This document shows, one piece after another, positions 1 to 5,602 of a DNA stretch of 8,232 nucleotides; position 1 is the first letter of the stretch; every line of letters starts with the position of its first letter. A program made the translations under genes and the position numbers. The notes beneath the pieces were generated by a model. It searched no databases, was not told the DNA's origin, and worked only from the letters and a program-made list of their open reading frames with translations. This DNA is from CAZNYG01 sp964577205 (lineage in GTDB: Bacteria > Elusimicrobiota > Endomicrobiia > Endomicrobiales > CAIRNS01), in NCBI GenBank assembly GCA_964577205.1, contig CAZNYG010000080.1, positions 1-8,232 on the forward strand, in the 5' to 3' direction.

Positions 1-231
1 GCCTGCGGACTCGGGGATCAGGGAAGGCGCGAATATATTATCAAGCCGCCGGCTTTCTTTCTTCTTCTCCGCTATCGCCAGCGCCGGCTGCGCGATAACA
101 GAAGTAAAAATAAAACAAGCCGCGGTCATGGCCGCGGCTATGCGTTTCTTTTCTGCGATGATCCCGCGCGCGATCGCGCGACAAAGGGAATGAGGCGTCG
201 GAAGTGAGAGTGCAAGGATTTGTCGTATCAT
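1..231 (-). CDS. N-terminal part of an exported protein, truncated by the window edge
   Basis: An open frame runs 77 codons from ATG at 231 to the window edge without a stop. The first 52 residues end in a signal-peptide-like stretch: basic EKKR, a hydrophobic run containing AACFIFTSVIA, then the AxA-type cleavage site PALA before IAEKKKESRR. The mature protein should therefore be exported. The n-region before the hydrophobic core is unusually long (about 30 residues). The true start could be an in-frame ATG upstream at 249 or the internal Met35; none of the three has a good Shine-Dalgarno. The visible mature part (about 25 residues) is too short to identify a family. The gene has its own promoter region at 324-377 with Pho-box-like repeats, so phosphate-responsive expression is an inference worth testing. 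A GC palindrome at 118-139 lies inside the signal-peptide codons. Confidence 0.6.
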   Translation of the reverse strand, partial: MIRQILALSLPTPHSLCRAIARGIIAEKKRIAAAMTAACFIFTSVIAQPALAIAEKKKESRRLDNIFAPSLIPESAG

Positions 232-323
232 GATCCGGGAATAAAGCATTGAGAACTGCCGTCTTTATAATTATTACCCGTTCCGCTGATTAGCGCAAGT
301 GTTTTCCAGTTAAATTTAATTTA

Positions 324-329
324 ATTATA
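324..329 (-). promoter_or_regulatory. Putative -10 box (TATAAT) of the exported-protein gene
   Basis: On the minus strand a perfect TATAAT lies nine bases after the last repeat of the phased array at 335-367. No TTGACA-like -35 is found 17 bases upstream, where the array lies instead. This arrangement is typical of activator-dependent promoters. Transcription would start near 317, leaving a leader of roughly 70-85 nt before the ATG at 249 or 231. Confidence 0.5.
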
Positions 330-334
330 CAATT

Positions 335-377
335 TTACTGTAAAATAACTGTGAAATTACTGTGAATATTAGTGAAT
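335..377 (-). promoter_or_regulatory. Pho-box-like array of 11-bp direct repeats
   Basis: Three consecutive 11-bp units occupy 335-345, 346-356 and 357-367, with a degenerate fourth to about 377. Read on the plus strand the cores are CTGTAAA, CTGTGAA and CTGTGAA, each separated by 4 bp. On the minus strand they read TTCACA, TTCACA and TTTACA at 11-bp spacing. Known PhoB boxes are CTGTCAT-type heptamers with 4-bp spacers, and Bacillus PhoP sites are TT(A/C/T)ACA repeats at 11-bp spacing. The position directly upstream of a TATAAT without a -35 also fits. Identity as a Pho box is inference; another OmpR-family regulator could use the same geometry. Confidence 0.5.
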
Positions 378-390
378 ATATCGCGCGGCG

Positions 391-424
391 CAAAAAAACA
401 GCCGATACCTTTGCGGGTATCAGC
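391..424 (-). terminator. Probable intrinsic terminator of the kinase-REC / membrane protein / OMP operon
   Basis: A 9-bp stem with one mismatch (401-409 with 416-424, six-base loop) is followed on the minus strand by TGTTTTTTTG (complement of 391-400). It lies about 115 nt beyond the stop codon of the outer-membrane-like protein at 541. Stem GC content is only moderate, so termination may be incomplete. Confidence 0.6.
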
Positions 425-540
425 TGCTCATTCAAACCCCTCACCCTTCCCTCTTCCCCGCTCGCAGGTTCGGCCCAACGACTTACCCCGTAAGGGCGGG
501 AAAAAGGACGGCGCCTCTCGTATAGCGTCAGTTACTGTTT
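425..540. other. Intergenic stretch with a pyrimidine-rich repeat-like remnant
   Basis: No gene is supported here. The stretch at 437-460 is a C/T-rich run and 495-516 contains a GGGCGGGAAAAAGG-like purine stretch. Together they resemble the two arms of a degraded intergenic palindrome, but the arms no longer pair well. The small plus-strand open frame over this region has no ribosome binding site and looks like composition-driven noise. Confidence 0.3.
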
Positions 541-1143
541 TTAAAACGCTCCGAACTTAACCGAGAGGGACACTGACGGGCCGTTCGTCTTTGAGTTCGA
601 AAGCGTTTTCGAATCTACGCCGGTGACCATGCGGTAATAAATACCGAGGCCGGCGCGGACATTCCGTGACACGTTCAACTCGAAATTCAGCCCCGGCTCA
701 AGCACAAAAAATGAGCTACCGTCATCGTTTGAAAGCCCCGCGGGATCTCCCTCATATCCCACTGATCCCGCGCCGAGCAGCGCCACGATCGTCGGATGGG
801 CGAGATAATCGGAATCGATGACGTATTCGAATTCGAGCCCGCCGTAAGCGAGCCTGTGCGCGAGTTTTTCCCCCGCCGCGTTGACCGTTTCCGCCTTCAG
901 TGTTTTGTCCGCGAGGCCGTAGTAACCAGCCCCGATATTGAAAGCGTGGTTAACGACGAGAGCCATCCTGCCGCCGAACATCAGCCCCCATTTGTCGTTC
1001 ATCATGGTATATTTTGCCGCCGGGGCGATGAAGGCGCCGGCGCCCGTTTTCCCGCCGACAAGGGTTTCCAGGCGGTCATAAGCGGAAAGCGGGCACGCGG
1101 AAAAGATGAACAGGGACGACAGGAACACAAAAATACTTTTCAT
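541..1143 (-). CDS. Small outer-membrane beta-barrel-like protein
   Basis: The 200-residue protein begins with a typical signal peptide (MKSIFVFLSSLFIF...), most likely cut after PLSA before YDRLE. An overlapping FSAC could be read as a weak lipobox, but it has Phe at -3 and Pro after the Cys, so lipidation is less likely. The mature part is rich in Gly and aromatic residues with alternating hydrophobic and polar strands, for example LAYGGLEFEYVID, FFVLEPGLNFELNV and VRAGLGIYYRMV. It ends in a strand with C-terminal Phe (SVKFGAF), the signature recognised by the BAM machinery. About 180 mature residues would fit an 8-stranded OmpA/OmpW-size barrel. The start is secure: GGGAGG lies 6 nt before the ATG. 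It follows the 94-residue membrane protein by 15 bp, so the two are cotranscribed. Exact family and ligand are not recognisable. Confidence 0.8.
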   Translation of the reverse strand: MKSIFVFLSSLFIFSACPLSAYDRLETLVGGKTGAGAFIAPAAKYTMMNDKWGLMFGGRMALVVNHAFNIGAGYYGLADKTLKAETVNAAGEKLAHRLAYGGLEFEYVIDSDYLAHPTIVALLGAGSVGYEGDPAGLSNDDGSSFFVLEPGLNFELNVSRNVRAGLGIYYRMVTGVDSKTLSNSKTNGPSVSLSVKFGAF

Positions 1144-1158
1144 TTATGCCTCCCTTAA

Positions 1159-1443
1159 TTACACTGCTTTCATCGTTCTTTCGGCGCCGGCCTCTGTGGA
1201 GCGGTTGCGGAAATACAGAACGGTGTCGGCAAAGACCATCGCGAAGTTTAACACGTACAGGTACAGGACATTGTCGCGGCTGTACAGAAGCTTATGCGTG
1301 ATGCCCGCCGCGTAGCCCGCGAGAACGACGACAAGAAAGGCCAGGCTTTTCCCGCCGTTCTCACGGGCTTTCCAGGAGCGGTAGATCGAAAAAGGCCAGG
1401 CGGCGCCGAAACAGGCCAGCATCATCGCTTCGAATATGCTCAT
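1159..1443 (-). CDS. Small SemiSWEET/PQ-loop-like membrane protein
   Basis: The 94-residue protein has three hydrophobic segments at about residues 3-21, 31-49 and 59-77. Between the first two lies the motif WPFSIYRSWKAR followed by GGKSL. This pattern (Pro in helix 1, then a Tyr/Trp/Lys-rich turn and KS) resembles the PQ-loop/SemiSWEET half-transporters of three helices, which dimerise. The second and third segments contain GYAAGITHKLLYS and LYLYVLNFAMVFADTVLYF. Function as a small-solute transporter is inferred only from this resemblance; the canonical PQ dipeptide is absent. The ATG at 1443 has no clear Shine-Dalgarno; Met7 or Met8 are alternatives. It lies 60 bp downstream of the kinase-REC gene and 15 bp upstream of the outer-membrane-like gene, with no terminator between, so all three probably form one operon. 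Confidence 0.65.
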   Translation of the reverse strand: MSIFEAMMLACFGAAWPFSIYRSWKARENGGKSLAFLVVVLAGYAAGITHKLLYSRDNVLYLYVLNFAMVFADTVLYFRNRSTEAGAERTMKAV

Positions 1444-1503
1444 AATAATTACGACACCGGATCAGGGATCACAGCGGCAGCGACGCGTATTACCGGGGCG
1501 CGT

Positions 1504-2463
1504 TCAGATGCTACCTCCGGTACCAGTCCCCTGTTCCGCGTCCCGTGCTATCTTTTTCTCAAGAAAGAAACTGACTTTATTGACGAGGTATTTAATGTCG
1601 TAGGGTTTGGCAATATACCAGTCGACCTTCTTTTCCATCGCCATCTCGATGTCGTCGCCCATGTCCCTCGCGGTCACCATTATTATCGGGATATGCCTTA
1701 GATCCGGATCGCCTTTGATGGCCTCGCAGACCTGGTATCCGTCCATACCCGGCATCATGATGTCGAGGATGATGAGGTCCGGCCTTTTCGCGCGGGCTTC
1801 GTTCAATCCAGTTTCACCGTCGCGGGCGGCAATGACGCGGTACCACCGGTCCTCAAGGATGCTTTCCAGCGCGGCGACCGCGTCAGGGTCGTCGTCTATT
1901 ATGAGGATCCTTTTCCTGCCCAGTTCTCCCAGCAGGCTCTCCACGCGCGCGTTGAGCCCGGCAAGATCGTCGTCATCGTTCATTATCTGATATGCCGCGA
2001 GTTCCCTGCATTTGCGCAGCTGCTGGCCGGGCCCCTCCGACTGGTTCTCTTTCTGTTCCATCGCATGGAACTCTTCCAGCGTCTCCGGATCGCCGGGGCG
2101 CTTGCGCCGCTTCATGCGGGCGAAGCGCTTTTCCGCGGGAGCGTCGACGTTGACCAGGTAAAAATCCGGCCTGCCGCGAAGCACTTCGATCTCGCCCGGA
2201 TGGCGTATGGATGTTACGACAGTGTTCTTTCCGACGGGGCAGCGGTCCAATACCCGTTTGGCAAGCACCCCGTTCCCTTCGGCGCGGCGCAGTTCCGTGC
2301 CGCAGGCGATAAGGTTTTCCCGCGTTGTTTCCATGCGCCGGTTCTCCATGTCGCGGCGCAATTCATCCGAAAGCGAACAATGCGCGAAACCTTTCTGCCG
2401 AACAAGGTACTCCGCGACGGTATCTTTCCCGGCGCAGTATGTTCCGGTCAATCCTATTATCAT
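1504..2463 (-). CDS. Nucleotide-kinase-like P-loop domain fused to a response-regulator receiver domain
   Basis: 319 residues starting MIIGLTGTYCAGKD. Residues 1-180 are a P-loop kinase: Walker A G7-TYCAGKDT; then SLSDELRR and TRENLIACGTELRR, SIRHPGE, a basic lid RMKRRKRPGDP, and NDDDDL near the end. These match the dephospho-CoA kinase/UPF0200/dNMP-kinase-like group that may phosphorylate (deoxy)nucleotides; the substrate is unknown. Residues 184-301 are a complete receiver: acidic D190-D192, phosphoacceptor D234 in ILDIMMPGMDG, T264 in VTA, K286 in AKPY. No DNA-binding output domain follows, only about 20 residues. The frame extends to an ATG at 2490, but the -10 box lies inside that extension. 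Transcription should begin at about 2464, so the start at 2463 is preferred; it places the P-loop at the usual distance from the N-terminus. The message would be nearly leaderless. First gene of the minus-strand operon. Confidence 0.85.
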   Translation of the reverse strand: MIIGLTGTYCAGKDTVAEYLVRQKGFAHCSLSDELRRDMENRRMETTRENLIACGTELRRAEGNGVLAKRVLDRCPVGKNTVVTSIRHPGEIEVLRGRPDFYLVNVDAPAEKRFARMKRRKRPGDPETLEEFHAMEQKENQSEGPGQQLRKCRELAAYQIMNDDDDLAGLNARVESLLGELGRKRILIIDDDPDAVAALESILEDRWYRVIAARDGETGLNEARAKRPDLIILDIMMPGMDGYQVCEAIKGDPDLRHIPIIMVTARDMGDDIEMAMEKKVDWYIAKPYDIKYLVNKVSFFLEKKIARDAEQGTGTGGSI

Positions 2464-2470
2464 AAGGATG

Positions 2471-2499
2471 ATTATATACTTTCCGTCCATTTATGTCAA
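2471..2499 (-). promoter_or_regulatory. Consensus sigma-70 promoter of the kinase-REC operon
   Basis: On the minus strand TTGACA (2494-2499) and TATAAT (2471-2476) are both perfect and separated by exactly 17 bp. Seven bases (2464-2470) separate the -10 box from the ATG at 2463, so the predicted transcript starts on or one base before the start codon. No Shine-Dalgarno is present or possible for that start. Confidence 0.8.
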
Positions 2500-2531
2500 T
2501 TTCTACTCATTTTTGCGCGCGATCATCGTTG

Positions 2532-2560
2532 TTGACAAGCATCATAATTATTGATAGTAT
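2532..2560 (+). promoter_or_regulatory. Sigma-70-like promoter of the REC-AraC regulator
   Basis: TTGACA (2532-2537) is followed after 17 bp by TAGTAT (2555-2560), four of six matches to TATAAT. The start point would be near 2567, about 50 nt before the ATG at 2616. The -35 box is 32 bp from the -35 box of the divergent kinase-REC promoter, so a regulator bound at 2500-2531 could control both. Confidence 0.6.
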
Positions 2561-2615
2561 GCTGAGTATGGCTGATGTTCTGCCTTGTTCGATTCATTTT
2601 TTACGGGGAACGAAC

Positions 2616-3344
2616 ATGCCGGAAAAGATTCTGCTTATTGATGATGATCAGGATTTCCGCGAAGAGCTCAAAGCGAGCCTCGACGAATACGACATTATCG
2701 AGGCCTCGAACGGGAAAGAAGCCCTGGCCATTCTCCGGAAACCTAACGAAATAGACCTTGCCATCCTCGATGTCGTAATGCCGGGCCTGAACGGGATAGA
2801 CGTGTTAAAAGAAATGAAACGTGTTTCCCCCGATCTCAGCATCATAATGCTTACCGGGTTCAGCTCAAAAGACGTCGCCATAGAAGCCCTTAAAGCCCAC
2901 GCCGACGATTATGTGGAAAAACCTCCCGCTATAGACAAAACCCGCGCCATCATCGAACGCATCCTGGAATCGAAAGCCACCGTATCCTTTCCGTCCGCGG
3001 GCGCCAGCGGCAAGGTTGAACGAATCAAACGTTTCGCCGAACGCAACAGCCACAAGCGCACCTGCCTCAAGGATGCCGCCGCCGCGATCTTCCTCAGCCC
3101 CAAATACCTGAGCCGCATTTTCAAGCAGAACACCGGCACGCGGTTCAGCGATTTCCGGCTGGAGATCAAGATCAACGAGGCGAAATCACTTCTTCAGAGC
3201 ACCGATTATAACGTGAACCAGATCGCGGAACGTCTGGGATACCAGAACGCGGAATCCTTCATACGCATTTTCAAGAAGCTTACAGGCAGCACGCCCACGG
3301 AATTCCGCAGGAAACAGCAAGAGCTTTCGGGCACGGGGGCCTGA
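2616..3344 (+). CDS. Response regulator: receiver domain plus AraC-type helix-turn-helix
   Basis: 242 residues. Residues 3-118 are a CheY-like receiver with acidic D9-D11, phosphoacceptor D52 in ILDVVMPGLNG, T80 in MLTG and K102 in EKPP. All phosphorylation residues are intact. After a short linker (119-133) residues 134-235 form an AraC/XylS DNA-binding domain with both helix-turn-helix units: LKDAAAAIFLSPKYLSRIFK and VNQIAERLGYQNAESFIRIF. It ends in the family signature TGSTPTEFRR. It is therefore a two-component transcription regulator in the cytoplasm; the cognate histidine kinase is not in the window. The start at 2616 is chosen because GGGGA lies 7 nt upstream and MPEKILLIDDD begins the receiver strand directly; the frame remains open to 2493, but that start precedes the promoter. 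It is divergent from the kinase-REC operon, which makes that operon a likely target. Confidence 0.93.
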   Translation: MPEKILLIDDDQDFREELKASLDEYDIIEASNGKEALAILRKPNEIDLAILDVVMPGLNGIDVLKEMKRVSPDLSIIMLTGFSSKDVAIEALKAHADDYVEKPPAIDKTRAIIERILESKATVSFPSAGASGKVERIKRFAERNSHKRTCLKDAAAAIFLSPKYLSRIFKQNTGTRFSDFRLEIKINEAKSLLQSTDYNVNQIAERLGYQNAESFIRIFKKLTGSTPTEFRRKQQELSGTGA

Positions 3345-3697
3345 ACGGAGTTCTCCCCTGTGTATTATCCTTACGTTAACGCGAATTCTGGGTGACAGGT
3401 GGACCGGGGAGTCTGTTCGATACATCGCTGCATCACGAATACGGATATCTGCCGGGGTCTTTGGGTGATTGGACGGTTTTTTCGGGTTTACTATTGATGG
3501 ATGCCCTTTGCTGTCTGCCGGTTTTGATGACGAGGGCTGTTCGGAAGAAGCGGCTATACGAGGGATGCAGTAAGCGATGCCCCAAGCTCTTTGTGAGTAT
3601 TATTAATCTGCGCGAACGATAAACCTCATGGGAAGCGCAAGGCACATTACGGCAAGGAAGTATATGTCGCGGGGGGACGAACAGCCCCGTTCCTTTT
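3345..3697. other. Non-coding stretch without a recognisable gene
   Basis: About 350 bp between the REC-AraC gene and the terminator at 3721-3750. Short open frames on both strands begin with GTG, lack ribosome binding sites and give sequences with no recognisable family features. I looked for tRNA, 6S, SRP, RNase P and tmRNA signatures and saw none. A short GC-rich hairpin (CGGGG...CCCCG) lies near 3670-3690. The stretch could be a long 3' untranslated region of the regulator, a degraded gene or an unrecognised small RNA. Confidence 0.4.
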
Positions 3698-3720
3698 GAA
3701 GTGCGGAAAAAGTGCGGAGA

Positions 3721-3750
3721 AGCAACTCATTTTCTTGAGTTGCTTTTTTT
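3721..3750 (+). terminator. Strong intrinsic terminator (plus strand)
   Basis: A perfect 9-bp stem AGCAACTCA / TGAGTTGCT (3721-3729, 3736-3744) with a six-base loop is followed directly by seven T. On the minus strand the stem is not followed by a T-run, so it acts on plus-strand transcripts. The nearest plus-strand gene upstream is the REC-AraC regulator, ending 376 bp away. Confidence 0.85.
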
Positions 3751-3773
3751 GTGAGTTACGCAAGAGGTGCAGC

Positions 3774-3796
3774 CCTTCTCCCCAAAGGGGAGAAGG
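3774..3796. repeat. Perfect palindrome CCTTCTCCCC-aaa-GGGGAGAAGG
   Basis: A 10-bp perfect stem with a three-base loop lies about 80 bp beyond the glpK stop codon. There is no T-run on either side, so it is not a classical terminator. It may be a short intergenic repeat or a 3'-end stabilising hairpin for the glpK message. Confidence 0.6.
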
Positions 3797-3878
3797 AATT
3801 ATATGCGTAAGGCCTGTGGGTTATTTGCCTCTACTCGTACTTTCTTCGCACTTTTTCCCACTTTTGCAGCATGCCGAT

Positions 3879-5351
3879 TTATTCTTTTTCCCAGTTCCGG
3901 CAGCGGCTTACCGCGTCTTTCCAGCGGGCGTAAAGGGTATCACGTTCATTTTTTGTCATCGACGGCTCAAAGACCCTGTCCCGTTTCCGCGCGGCGGCGA
4001 ACTCATCGCGCGTCCAGAACCCGGCGGTGATGCCGGCAAGCCCCGCCGCTCCCAGCGCCGTCGTCTCGATGACGGCGGGCCGCTCGATGCTCATCGGCAG
4101 AATATCCGCCTGGAACTGCATGAGGAAATCGTTCATGACGGCTCCGCCGTCCACGCGCATGGTCCGGTATTTTTTTCCGGTAACGCCGGACAGGCTTGTT
4201 GAAAGATCCTTGACCTGATACGCTATCGCTTCCAGCGCCGCGCGGGCGATATGTTCGCGCCGGGTCCCGCGGGTGATGCCGATGATGATGCCCCTCGCCC
4301 GGGGGTCCCAGTACGGCGCGCCAAGCCCGGTCAGCGCCGGAACAAAATACACGCCTTCGTTCGAAGAAAGGGACCTCGCCATCGGTTCCGAGTCGGGCGA
4401 TCTTTCGATTATCTTCAGCCCGTCCCGCAGCCACTGGATGCAGGAACCGCCCACAAACACGCTTCCTTCAACGGCATATGTGGTTTTCCCGCCGATCTGC
4501 CATGCAATTGTGCTGACAAGCCTGCCCGGGTCCGGAACAGGTTTTTCTGAAGCCCCCATCATGAAAAGGCCGGTCCCGTATGTCGTCTTAAGGACTCCCT
4601 TTTCCCACCCTCCCTGAGCGAAAAGCGATGCCTGTTGATCGCCCAATACCGCCGTAATGGGAACAGCGCGCCCGGTTATCTTTGGATCGGTCGTCCCGAA
4701 ATCGCCGCCGCTTTCCCTCACTGCCGGGAATACAACTCCTTTCACTCCGAACAGATCGATGAGATCTTTATCATAGGTCAGCGAACGGACATTATAAACC
4801 ATGGTGCGCGACGCGTTACCAGGGTCGGTAGCGTGCACCGCGCCGCCCGTCAGGTTCCAGAGAAGCCATGTATCGACGGTCCCGAAGAGAATGTTTCCAC
4901 GGCGCGCTTTTTCCCGGACGCCCGGCACGTTGTCCAGTATCCAGCGGATCTTTGTGGCTGAAAAATAGGGATCGATGAAAAGCCCGGTCTTTCGGCGTAT
5001 GGTTTTCGAATGTTTATTCATTTTCTGACAGTAGCCACGGGTGCGGCGGCACTGCCATACGATGGCGTTGTACACGGGCTTGCCGGTTTTCCTGTCCCAG
5101 AGAATAGTCGTTTCGCGCTGATTGGTTATCCCGATGGCGGTAACATTCCTTGATCCGACCTTTGACAGAACGTCATTCAATGCCTTTCGCGTTGTATTCC
5201 AGATATCCATCGGGTCATGTTCCACCCAGCCCGGTTTCGGGAATATCTGAGGGAACTCGTAGTAGGAGCGGGCTTTCACGCGGCCGGCACGATCAAACGC
5301 TATGACGCGGTTGCCCGTCGTGCCAAGGTCGATGGCGAGGATGAGTTTCAT
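3879..5351 (-). CDS. glpK: Glycerol kinase
   Basis: ATP:glycerol 3-phosphotransferase, converting glycerol that enters the cell into sn-glycerol-3-phosphate. The 490-residue protein has the usual length and the whole FGGY-kinase pattern: phosphate-binding loop DLGTTGNR (8-15), GWVEHDP (41-47), R79-E80 in TNQRET, WQCRRT (99-104), Y129, GTVDTWLLW (157-165), D238-Q239 in LGDQQASLF, TYGTG (257-261), GLGAPYWDP (342-350), DGGAVMNDFLMQF (401-413) and ETTALGAA (429-436). The glycerol-contacting residues (R79, E80, Y129, D238, Q239 by analogy with E. coli R83, E84, Y135, D245, Q246) are all present. The start at 5351 is preferred because GAGAGG lies 7 nt upstream and the protein then begins MKLILAID; the frame stays open further upstream only because it runs through REP repeats. 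No clear terminator follows the stop. Upstream lies the REP/RAYT region separating it from gpsA. Confidence 0.97.
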   Translation of the reverse strand: MKLILAIDLGTTGNRVIAFDRAGRVKARSYYEFPQIFPKPGWVEHDPMDIWNTTRKALNDVLSKVGSRNVTAIGITNQRETTILWDRKTGKPVYNAIVWQCRRTRGYCQKMNKHSKTIRRKTGLFIDPYFSATKIRWILDNVPGVREKARRGNILFGTVDTWLLWNLTGGAVHATDPGNASRTMVYNVRSLTYDKDLIDLFGVKGVVFPAVRESGGDFGTTDPKITGRAVPITAVLGDQQASLFAQGGWEKGVLKTTYGTGLFMMGASEKPVPDPGRLVSTIAWQIGGKTTYAVEGSVFVGGSCIQWLRDGLKIIERSPDSEPMARSLSSNEGVYFVPALTGLGAPYWDPRARGIIIGITRGTRREHIARAALEAIAYQVKDLSTSLSGVTGKKYRTMRVDGGAVMNDFLMQFQADILPMSIERPAVIETTALGAAGLAGITAGFWTRDEFAAARKRDRVFEPSMTKNERDTLYARWKDAVSRCRNWEKE

Positions 5352-5384
5352 AGCAAAACCTCTCATTTTAAAGACGTACGTGGG

Positions 5385-5602
5385 ACTTGGGGCACAGGAC
5401 GCTGGACAACGGATAACAAACACCCCGGCTATGCCGTGGCAGGCGCGGGCTTCAGCCCGTGCTGATGTTTTGAAACTCCGCGCGCGGCTGAAGCCGGCGC
5501 CTACAATTGCACGGCAACGGCACTTGGGATACTGGACGCTGGACAACGGATAACAAACACCCCTGCTTTGCCGTGGCAGGCGCGGGCTTCAGCCCGTGCT
5601 GA
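5385..5602. repeat. Two copies of an 81-bp direct repeat (5385-5465, 5522-5602)
   Basis: The two 81-bp copies are almost identical, with a handful of substitutions. Each starts at ACTTGGG, contains CTGGACAACGGATAACAAAC and ends with a forward REP palindrome finishing CCCGTGCTGA. The left copy continues into an inverted REP, giving a full REPIN. The right copy continues into the 3' end of the RAYT gene. The pair records duplication of the REP-carrying unit. Confidence 0.85.
5436..5505. repeat. REPIN copy 1 (inverted pair of REP palindromes)
   Basis: A forward REP (GGCGCGGGCTTCAGCCCGTG at 5442-5461, 8-bp stem with a TTCA loop) is followed after a short spacer TGATGTTTTGAAACTC by an inverted REP (GCGCGGCTGAAGCC, then GGCGCCTAC). 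The outer inverted REP ends in CTAC, the complement of the GTAG tetranucleotide that RAYTs are known to recognise. In the forward REP the tetranucleotide is changed (GGCAGG instead of GGTAGG). It lies between glpK and the RAYT. Confidence 0.75.

Larger units (their letters stand above)
3698..3864. repeat. Imperfect inverted repeat pair enclosing a terminator and a palindrome
   Basis: The arm at 3698-3721 and the reverse complement of 3842-3864 match at 21 of 24 aligned positions (two substitutions and one gap). The left arm itself contains the direct repeat AAGTGCGGA twice. About 120 bp lies between the arms and includes the terminator and the perfect palindrome. No target-site duplication is evident, so a small non-autonomous element is possible but not shown. 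Confidence 0.45.

Noticed and set aside
167..180. 14-bp palindrome CGCGCGATCGCGCG, resembling the HIP1 octamer of cyanobacteria
   Set aside because: Single occurrence inside a coding region of high GC; no other copies seen in the window, so likely chance.
796..1158. 120-codon plus-strand open frame opposite the outer-membrane-like gene
   Set aside because: Shadow of the minus-strand gene, which has a signal peptide, a strong ribosome binding site and a barrel-type C-terminus; the plus-strand product has no recognisable features.
3392..3645. Short open frames on both strands (about 70-76 codons) downstream of the REC-AraC gene
   Set aside because: Both begin with GTG without a ribosome binding site and neither product shows family-like patterns.
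3670..3690. T-arm-like GTTCGTCC on the minus strand
   Set aside because: No acceptor, D-arm or anticodon arm could be built around it; it is only a GC-rich hairpin.
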